Origin: Gammaproteobacteria bacterium
GTDB taxonomy: Bacteria; Pseudomonadota; Gammaproteobacteria; Arenicellales; JAHEKD01
NCBI GenBank assembly: GCA_024638545.1
Contig: JAHEKD010000150.1
Location: forward strand, 1-6,556
Reading direction: 5' to 3'
DNA length: 6,556 nucleotides
The position numbers and the translations under genes are program-made. Under the pieces are notes generated by a model. That model was not told where the DNA came from and searched no databases. It saw nothing but the letters and a program-made list of their open reading frames with translations. Below, piece by piece: positions 1 through 5,741 of this stretch; positions within the stretch are counted from its first letter, which is position 1, and every line of letters begins with the position of its first letter.

Positions 1-105
1 GCCGTTGAACAGGGTGTCGGAGTCGAGCGCCGAGTCGATCAGGCGTTGCACCTCGTCGGCGTCGCCCACGCCGTCGGCGTCGGTGTCGGCCACCAGCGGG
101 CTGGT
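1..105 (-). other. GC-rich Asp-rich tail resembling thrombospondin type 3 calcium-binding repeats
   Basis: This is the visible C-terminal end of the LysM-FecR reading frame, from about residue 403. It contains DTDADGVGDADE and LDSD, a spacing like the Ca-binding DxDxDGxxDxxE loops of thrombospondin type 3 repeats. Every Asp here uses GAC. Bases 1-120 are about 70% GC by direct count (84 of 120), against about 35% in bases 121-180 (21 of 60). The frame stays open through the change. The stretch could be a genuine repeat region where assembly stopped, or foreign sequence joined to the contig end. Confidence 0.5.
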
Positions 106-1311
106 CTCAGGCGTGAAGGAATTTGTCTGGGAAAAAATTTTATCAATTAACAGTGGATCGAACTGCTCGTTATTAGCCAGCTGGTAGTGCATCCGGGCCG
201 AAACATCGGTAGAGGTTGCCCAGGAGAAAACGGGATTGGAATTAAAAGAGGAGGTGCCGTCTTTAGGCCCCAGAATCAGCGGTGGATCAGGCCTGGCATT
301 AACTGATATTTTTGCTACTGCATCAAGCCCTTCAATATCATTGGAATCGATTGCGCGAACGCTAGTAAAGTAGCTCCCGTCGTCAGGGAAGAATACGTCG
401 CTTACCTCGGTCGAAAACACAACTTTATCATAAACTATATCAGTGAGCTTCTCATCGCCGGCAACCCTGACACGGTACGATTGCGCTCGCTCCAATTCTG
501 ACCAGGACAACTTACCCACTTTACTCTCGATGGTGTCTATAAAACTAATCTCTGGTGCCGGGATCAGCCTTACCGGATTTATTGGTGTTTTTCCGGTTTC
601 AGTTTTTGTACCATAGTGTCTTTGAACTGCTACAACATTCTTATTTACTGAAACCGAAACATCGCCAGAGAGTACTTCAGTGACTGTATCGCCATTGTCC
701 TTATTAACACCAATGCGAAATTCCGTTCCTCTGACGGCAGTAATTGCTGCCGGCGATTCTATTTCCAGTCTGTGGCCAGGTTTATTTTCCGGGTTTGTGT
801 TAATATTTATTCTTCCCGATTTAATGCCAATCCTGGCTTTGACGATATCGCCGTTATACGACTGTTTGAATGTATTAAATGTTAACTCTGTATTGGAGTA
901 GATACTCAACGTCGACTGATCGGAAAATTCAAGTATCGTAACACCGTTTTCTGCTGTGATGAGTTTATCCTCGGCTTCCAATACAAAACCCACATCGACC
1001 TGAAGCGGCTGACTATCTCTGACAGCTTCAACGGCACCCGTAATCGAGATAACGGTTGCGGTGCCCGGCAAGTTGCCCAGCCATTCTACCGGCGCTGAAA
1101 TTGTAGTCCCGGATTGCAGTCTGAGCGGGTCTTTTACAGCGTTAAATTGCTGAAGTTGATGGACATAGGTGTCGCTAATCAGGTACTCATCAGCGATGCT
1201 CCATAAGGTATCGCCCGGTTTTACCTGGTATTGCCACTGTTGCGCATAAACGGTTGAACATAAAGGCAGTAAAATCATGCTCACAAGAGCAAGTTTAAAA
1301 TTAATTTTCAT
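1..1311 (-). CDS. Exported LysM and FecR-domain protein, C-terminus cut off by window edge
   Basis: Translating the minus strand from the ATG at 1309-1311 gives 437 codons with no stop before base 1. Residues 1-23 form a Sec signal peptide: Lys at 2 and 6, a hydrophobic core, and a likely cut after Val-Tyr-Ala. A LysM module follows at about 27-70 (QYQVKPGDTLWSIADEY), the usual peptidoglycan-binding fold. Residues about 92-230 match a FecR domain: GAVEAV at 92-97, a central beta-rich stretch, and the diagnostic AVRGTEFRIGV around 192-202. Two fibronectin-like modules begin near 248 and 340. The second stops at about residue 403, where the expected closing strand is replaced by Asp-rich sequence. 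The protein probably sits in the periplasm on the cell wall. LysM-FecR proteins of this kind have no settled function, and no FecI-type sigma gene is adjacent, so a classical iron-signalling role is not supported. No strong Shine-Dalgarno precedes the start; the start is chosen because the signal peptide begins there. Confidence 0.85.
   Translation of the reverse strand, partial: MKINFKLALVSMILLPLCSTVYAQQWQYQVKPGDTLWSIADEYLISDTYVHQLQQFNAVKDPLRLQSGTTISAPVEWLGNLPGTATVISITGAVEAVRDSQPLQVDVGFVLEAEDKLITAENGVTILEFSDQSTLSIYSNTELTFNTFKQSYNGDIVKARIGIKSGRININTNPENKPGHRLEIESPAAITAVRGTEFRIGVNKDNGDTVTEVLSGDVSVSVNKNVVAVQRHYGTKTETGKTPINPVRLIPAPEISFIDTIESKVGKLSWSELERAQSYRVRVAGDEKLTDIVYDKVVFSTEVSDVFFPDDGSYFTSVRAIDSNDIEGLDAVAKISVNARPDPPLILGPKDGTSSFNSNPVFSWATSTDVSARMHYQLANNEQFDPLLIDKIFSQTNSFTPETSPLVADTDADGVGDADEVQRLIDSALDSDTLFNG
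55..82. repeat. Short direct repeat, 10 bp, two copies
   Basis: The 10-mer gtcggcgtcg occurs at 55-64 and again at 73-82, an 18-bp period equal to six codons. On the minus strand the two copies underlie the DADE and DADT parts of the Asp-rich motif. A short repeat at a contig end is the sort of place where short-read assembly breaks. Confidence 0.6.
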
Positions 1312-1341
1312 GTCACTACTATCTATATATTTGAATTAGCC

Positions 1342-1368
1342 TGCACTGTAAGAATCGGCACAAGTGCA
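1342..1368. repeat. Imperfect inverted repeat in the leader of the LysM-FecR gene
   Basis: TGCAC at 1342-1346 pairs with GTGCA at 1364-1368. A competing inner pair, GCAC at 1358-1361 with GTGC at 1364-1367, has only a 2-base loop. The element lies 31-57 bp upstream of the start codon, where an operator or leader hairpin could be. The arms are only 5 bp, so chance is a real possibility. The rest of the 1312-1503 spacer is AT-rich; I found no convincing promoter pair or T-tailed terminator in it. Confidence 0.2.
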
Positions 1369-1503
1369 TTCTAACATTCACAATCAATTAGAAAATACCT
1401 CCATACTAACTCTACACGGTCTTCGTTCATGAGGTAATATTTAAATTGTAAATTTATGTTATGAGCTTAAATTTTTTTAATACATTATTTTCGCCCTAAA
1501 AGT

Positions 1504-2726
1504 TTATTTTGCATCCTCATCTGGTAATTCAAAATGGCTTACTTCCGGAACAGCACTACCGGCAATGCCGCGAATAGAGCTGTAAAAATGATTTGCATTA
1601 AAAAGGACTTTTTCAATCTGTTTTTCTCTTTTTTTCCCATTGCCCTTTGTTCACGTTCAAGGTCTGCCTTCATCTGCACAAAGCCCTCAACCATTGATTC
1701 AATCTGCATCCGAAATTCCGGCCCTGTTAAATACGCATAAAGCAGATTCATTTTATCACCCTTGTTCTGATTGACCAACACTGCACGGCTTATCTGTATG
1801 AGTGATTCTCTGAGCACTAAAACCAGACTGTTAATGTCCTGGAAACGGCAAATCCAGATGCCCTCAATCTGCCCGACTCTATTAATTTCCTTAGGCAGGG
1901 ATTCAGTGACTAAAACACCAATATTTACCTGGCGGTTTTGCATGTCTAGTTTTAATTTTTCAATCCAGGATGCCTGAAATACCTTAGTTCGTTTACTTTC
2001 ATAATAGATCCTGCCAACGTCACTGCGAGTTCGTGTATTCACGATTTGTATGCAGTCACCACCGCGTGATCACTTTTTGATTTCCTCAATAGTGTCCAGC
2101 GGGAACTGGTTTGCCAGCCAGTTTTCAATTGCCATCTCCTGAACTTCGCCCTGCGTCTGCATCGAGCCCTGCTCGGCTTTGCGTTGTGCCAGTAGTGCCT
2201 GTTTTCGGAGTTGCTCAATAATTTGATCTTTTTCAGCAAGCTTCATGAGTGTTTTTTCAGCCTCAATTTTATGCAATCTCTGCCTCTCAGCCGCTATTTG
2301 TGCGTTTAGTTTTTGCTCAGAATCTGCTTCAATTTTTAATCTTTGTTCTTCAAAGGATCTCTTTTTAACGCTCGAATTCAGTCTGCAGCCGATGATACTG
2401 CTTTACCTGCAATGTCTTGACAGCCAGCTCCTTCTCGAGAGAATTCAGCTTCAGCTGATTTCCGTCCTGAATCCGATTTCGTATATCGATTTCCAGAGCC
2501 TGCCTGTCTTGTTTTAGCTGTGCAGCAACCTTACTGTTGACTTCTACATCAGTTTTAATTTTTGGCCTGCAAGTCGCTTTATGGAATCTTCCAAATCTTT
2601 CCGCTGATCGGAATATTTTTGCTCATAGGCCATGCTCAGTTCCGACTGCAACTGCTGATACAGTACTTCGCTTACATCAATTTTTCGCGCACAATTTGGA
2701 CACAGAATCTGGGCACTCTTATTCAT
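1504..2726 (-). pseudogene. DUF2130-family protein gene, broken by three frameshifts and one stop
   Basis: The minus-strand pieces together match a DUF2130 protein. The order is an N-terminal CPNC (Cys9, Cys12) half zinc ribbon followed by IDVSEVLYQQL, a long charged coiled coil, and then the conserved domain. That domain carries WLANQFPLDTIEEIKK, RGGDCIQIVNTRTR, GRIYYESKRTK, WIEKLKLD, GVLVTE, GIWICRF, NKGDKMNLLYAYLT, EFRMQIESMVEGF, and REKQIEKV with SSIRGIAGSA at the end. The lesions are: a -1 shift at the T5 run 2559-2563 (A5 in the gene); a +1 shift near 2366-2395 that restores the frame; a TGA at 2070-2072; and a -1 shift at the T7 run 1629-1635. The true stop is TAA at 1504-1506. Correcting the indels gives 1224 bases, 408 codons, near the usual family length as I recall it. 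The cellular role of the family is unknown. The Asp at 2055-2057 followed by Glu-Ser-Lys (1992-2000) resembles a PD-(D/E)XK nuclease core; this is my inference. Sequencing error could explain the homopolymer indels but less easily the TGA. Confidence 0.85.
2070..2072 (-). other. In-frame TGA in the DUF2130 relic
   Basis: The frame reads IEEIKK, then TGA, then SRGGDCIQIVNTR. The family normally has a Gly after the basic pair at this place, so a single G-to-T change (GGA to TGA) would account for the stop. It falls between the coiled-coil half and the conserved C-terminal domain. The downstream part has a GTG at 2040-2042 in frame, but no good ribosome-binding site before it supports restart there. 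Confidence 0.75.
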
Positions 2727-2832
2727 ACAGATTTAGATTGATTATTTACTGGATGACAGTGACTTTAACATAGTCATGCCAGTATTTTTCAGAACATGCC
2801 CGGCGTAAATACGTTAATCTTGCAAAAACGTT

Positions 2833-2837
2833 AGAGG
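2833..2837 (+). promoter_or_regulatory. Shine-Dalgarno of the MFS gene, bearing on its start codon
   Basis: AGAGG lies 9 bases before the GTG at 2847-2849 and 12 bases before the ATG at 2850-2852. The first spacing is nearer the normal range, so GTG is a slightly better start, though ATG directly follows and would lose only one residue. The 120-bp divergent spacer (2727-2846) also holds an ACGTTA pair (2811-2816 and 2828-2833) and two CATGCC copies. I could not assign a convincing -35/-10 pair on either strand. Confidence 0.5.
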
Positions 2838-2846
2838 CTTTATTTT

Positions 2847-4100
2847 GTGATGATATCTACTTTAAGATCAATCGCAGCGGTGCTGTTGAGCTTCGGTTTA
2901 CTATTTATCGGCAATGGTTTATTTAACACCCTGCTGGGCATCCGAATGCGCCTGGAAGGCTTCAGCACAGAAGTCACAGGCCTGATCATGTCCAGCTATT
3001 TTATTGGACTGCTTCTTAGTGCTTTTTTCTCCACACACGTCATATCCAGAGTCGGACACATACGTGCTTTTGCAGTCTTTGCGTCCATAATTTCGGCGTC
3101 AGCACTGTTTCATATCATGTACATCAATCCCTATTTCTGGTCTGTGATCAGATTAATTTCAGGTTTTTGTATTGGTGGGATTATTATCATTATTGAAAGC
3201 TGGCTTAACGAGATGTCAGACAATCGGGTTCGCGGTCAGGTGTTCTCCTTTTATATGATTACAACCTATGCCGCTTCCGGCTCAGGACAGCTGATTCTCC
3301 CTCTGGCTGATCCTGAAAGTTTCATACTCTTCAGCTTTATTTCAATATTATTTTCATTTGCCCTGATTCCTGTGCTGATGACCCAATCCAAGGGGCCTCG
3401 TCAGCTGCCGCATGCGCGTATGAACGTCCTTGAATTATATAAAACCTCACCGCTCGCACTGGCAGGTGCATTTATGGCAGCGATGACGAATTCTTCTTTC
3501 TACGCCATGGGGCCCGTATTCACACACGACATTGGATTTTCACTGCAACAGACGGCCTATTTCATGTCCGCAGCAGTTTTGGGCGGCCTGTTATTGCAGT
3601 GGCCCGTCGGCAAGTTGTCAGATATATTTGACCGGCGCTGGGTTTTAACTTCAATCGCGTTTTTGGTGAGTATTGTTTCATTTATCATTTTTCTGTTCTC
3701 AGGCAAAGAATCAAACATCCTGATCGGCATGGCTGTTTGCTATGGCTGCCTTGCATTCCTGATATATTCATTGAGTGCGGCACATGCAAATGACTTCACG
3801 GCGCAGGACAAAATGGTGCAAACAGCCAGCAGTTTACTGGTAACCTATGGTCTGGGCGCAATACTGGGCCCTGTTCTGTCTTCATTGATCATGGGAAAAT
3901 TCGGTTCTGACAAGCTGTTTTTATGGCTATCGTGTTTATCAATGAGCCTTTGTGTGTATGCAATCTATCGTTCAACCCAGAGGGAATCTGCGTCACCGGA
4001 TAAAAAAGGTGAATTTGTTGCCGTTGCGGCGAACCATTCAGCGACTAAACAGCTGCTGGTGTCGGAACCGGAACCAGTCAAAAACAGTGAACATGATTGA
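2847..4100 (+). CDS. MFS transporter, YcaD-like
   Basis: This 417-residue protein has twelve hydrophobic segments, at roughly 7-29, 42-62, 70-91, 97-118, 131-153, 158-177, 201-222, 234-252, 265-285, 290-311, 327-348 and 354-374. That is the standard two-times-six MFS layout in the inner membrane. The loop between helices 8 and 9 carries the motif-A-like GKLSDIFDRR (255-264). Helix 4 ends in IIIESWLNE (Glu117, Glu122), followed by NRVRGQ, which strongly recalls the VVESALMC..NRGR region of E. coli YcaD and its relatives. The C-terminal 40 residues (378-417) are hydrophilic and presumably cytoplasmic. The substrate is unknown for this branch. The gene is complete, divergent from the DUF2130 relic, and convergent with the hydrolase gene, with 47 bp between their stops. 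That gap holds only a weak CAGCC/GGCTG pair and no T-tailed terminator. Either GTG 2847 or ATG 2850 may be the start. Confidence 0.92.
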   Translation: MMISTLRSIAAVLLSFGLLFIGNGLFNTLLGIRMRLEGFSTEVTGLIMSSYFIGLLLSAFFSTHVISRVGHIRAFAVFASIISASALFHIMYINPYFWSVIRLISGFCIGGIIIIIESWLNEMSDNRVRGQVFSFYMITTYAASGSGQLILPLADPESFILFSFISILFSFALIPVLMTQSKGPRQLPHARMNVLELYKTSPLALAGAFMAAMTNSSFYAMGPVFTHDIGFSLQQTAYFMSAAVLGGLLLQWPVGKLSDIFDRRWVLTSIAFLVSIVSFIIFLFSGKESNILIGMAVCYGCLAFLIYSLSAAHANDFTAQDKMVQTASSLLVTYGLGAILGPVLSSLIMGKFGSDKLFLWLSCLSMSLCVYAIYRSTQRESASPDKKGEFVAVAANHSATKQLLVSEPEPVKNSEHD

Positions 4101-4147
4101 AATAAACCAGCCCCGGTGAGCATATCTGAATATAGGCTGATTCGAGG

Positions 4148-5731
4148 TTAACAGCCAAGCGCCATTCCATCGGCTCTTACATCACTGCCTGCAAGGTACC
4201 CGTCCCGCTGTTTGATGATAATTTGCCCGCGACCAAAGTCGGTGACATCATCCGTTAAACTGATCTCATGCCCCCTCGACAGCAATGCCTCCACAGTTTG
4301 CGGCGCCATGGTGCTTTCTATTTCCACTTTACGATTCTCGATGACGCGCCAGCGGGGCAGATCCAGGGCAGACTGCGGATCGAGATCATGGTCCAGCATC
4401 GCACTGACAATCTGTAAATGTCCCTGTGGCTGCATAAACCCGCCCATCACCCCAAACGGGCCCACAGGCTCATCGCCTTTCATCATAAAGCCCGGGATGA
4501 TCGTATGAAATGGGCGCTTTGCAGCAGCCAGCACATTGGGATGAGACGCCTGCATCGAAAAACCGGCCCCGCGGTTTTGCATAGCAATACCGGTGTCCGG
4601 AATAACCACACCACTGCCAAAACCCTCATAGTTAGACTGTATATAACTCACCATCATGCCGTTTTTATCTGCGGTGGCCAGGTAGACTGTTCCGGAATTT
4701 GCAGGGGTGCCGTACACAGGATCTGCCGCTATTTCGGTCATTAAATTTGCCCGGGCTTCGATGTAAGCCGGATTTAAAAGTAATGCCACCAGATCCGGAC
4801 ATGCCCGTGGATCGGCGATATATCTGTAGGCATCCACGCATCCCAGCTTCATGGCTTCGATTTGACGATGCACCACATCAGCACTTAAACACTGCCCTGC
4901 TACCGGTTCTTTATCGAGGATTGATAACGCAATCAGGGCCGCCAGCCCCTGGCCGTTTGGAGGGATTTCATAGACATCGATACCCCGGTAAGATGCTGAA
5001 ACGGGATCAACCCAGAGATTCGAGTGGTTGGCCAGGTCTTCAGCCCGAATATGGCCGCCGGAAGCCTGACTGAATTCAATAATCTTGTTTGCTATATCGC
5101 CACGGTAGAATGAATCAATCCCATGATTAAGCATATGGGTCAGGGTTTTGGCATGATCCGGAAAATTCCAGTTTTGCCCGTCTTGAGGTGCCCGGTTATT
5201 TACAGTGAAGGTTTTCATCCAGCCGGCACAAGCCGGGTCAGAATTGTCTGAAAATCGCTTAACTGATTTTGCCCAGTTTCTGGCGACGACGGGTGTAACT
5301 TCAAAGCCATTTTCCGCATGGCTGATCGCCGGCTCTAGGACCTGCTCGAGCGGCAACAGTCCGTAGCGTTCGTGAAGGTCTTTCCAGGCCGAAGGCCCAC
5401 CCGGAACCGTGACCGGCAACCAGCCTTCTTCAGGTATGGCCTGATAACCACAGCTTCTGACTACATCTGGATTCAGACCCGCGGGTGATCGTCCCGATGC
5501 GTTAAGTCCCTGGAGTTTTTTTCCATCCCAGACAATTGCGAATGCATCACTACCCAAACCGTTACTTGTTGGTTCGACTACGGTCAGGGCAACAGCACTG
5601 GCAATAGCTGCATCGACAGCATTGCCGCCTTTTTCAAGCATGCTTATGCCGGCCCTGACCGCCAGAGGCTGGGAGGTCGCGACCATGCCGTTGCGACTGA
5701 TCGTGGAATTATTCAGATTTTTAATATGCAT
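4148..5731 (-). CDS. Gamma-glutamyltransferase-family Ntn hydrolase, YwrD/HpxW-like
   Basis: The gene encodes 527 residues and is complete. GGNAVDAAIASAVALTVVEPTSNGLG (35-60), NASGRSP (77-83), NGQG (259-262), QSNYEGFGSG (365-374), GIAMQNRGAGF (381-391) and VMGGFMQPQGHLQIV (428-442) are hallmarks of the gamma-glutamyltransferase fold. The predicted nucleophile is Thr348 in SGTVYL. By family analogy the proenzyme cuts itself before this Thr, giving a large subunit of about 347 residues and a small one of 180. There is no signal peptide, so the enzyme is probably cytoplasmic, like the YwrD branch and unlike secreted Ggt. The exact reaction is open: glutathione or gamma-glutamyl amide hydrolysis, or another amide. 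HpxW, the oxamate amidohydrolase of Klebsiella, belongs to this branch, but no purine-degradation genes are seen here. The ATG lies 7 bases after the upstream transporter's stop, with AAAGAG just before it, so translational coupling is likely. Confidence 0.93.
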   Translation of the reverse strand: MHIKNLNNSTISRNGMVATSQPLAVRAGISMLEKGGNAVDAAIASAVALTVVEPTSNGLGSDAFAIVWDGKKLQGLNASGRSPAGLNPDVVRSCGYQAIPEEGWLPVTVPGGPSAWKDLHERYGLLPLEQVLEPAISHAENGFEVTPVVARNWAKSVKRFSDNSDPACAGWMKTFTVNNRAPQDGQNWNFPDHAKTLTHMLNHGIDSFYRGDIANKIIEFSQASGGHIRAEDLANHSNLWVDPVSASYRGIDVYEIPPNGQGLAALIALSILDKEPVAGQCLSADVVHRQIEAMKLGCVDAYRYIADPRACPDLVALLLNPAYIEARANLMTEIAADPVYGTPANSGTVYLATADKNGMMVSYIQSNYEGFGSGVVIPDTGIAMQNRGAGFSMQASHPNVLAAAKRPFHTIIPGFMMKGDEPVGPFGVMGGFMQPQGHLQIVSAMLDHDLDPQSALDLPRWRVIENRKVEIESTMAPQTVEALLSRGHEISLTDDVTDFGRGQIIIKQRDGYLAGSDVRADGMALGC

Positions 5732-5741
5732 TTGCTCTTTA
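5732..5741 (-). promoter_or_regulatory. Intergenic junction with ribosome-binding site of the hydrolase gene
   Basis: On the minus strand the transporter stop TAA (5739-5741) is followed by AGAGCAA and then the hydrolase ATG. AAAGAG overlaps the stop codon and serves as a modest Shine-Dalgarno about 4 bases from the ATG. The 7-bp gap leaves no room for a promoter and supports one transcript with coupled translation. Confidence 0.55.

Noticed and set aside
1312..1370. Sigma-70 promoter for the LysM-FecR gene (TTGTGC with GCTAAT, or TTACAG with TATATA)
   Set aside because: Each candidate matches the consensus poorly in at least one hexamer, and AT-rich DNA gives such matches easily.
1371..1430. 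A 19-codon minus-strand ORF in the 1312-1503 spacer
   Set aside because: It has an ATG and a TAG but no Shine-Dalgarno, no recognisable motif and a length expected by chance.
2070..2072. TGA read as glycine (alternative code, as in Gracilibacteria) or as selenocysteine
   Set aside because: The family has Gly at this site, which is suggestive. However, the intact MFS gene uses TGA as its stop (4098-4100), the other genes look gammaproteobacterial with no TGA at conserved positions, and the same DUF2130 gene has three indels. A simple nonsense mutation is enough.
2039..2239. Minus-strand 66-residue open frame over the DUF2130 relic
   Set aside because: It is an out-of-frame reading of the DUF2130 sequence. 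The homologous residues are in the overlapping 2070-2276 frame, and this frame shows no family motif.
4101..4147. Bidirectional terminator between the convergent MFS and hydrolase genes
   Set aside because: Only a 5-bp CAGCC/GGCTG pair with a 22-base loop and a small ATAT hairpin are present, with no T-run on either strand.
4418..5073. Plus-strand open frames of 98-124 codons opposite the hydrolase
   Set aside because: They are antisense shadows of a well-supported 527-residue enzyme and contain no recognisable domain or ribosome-binding site.
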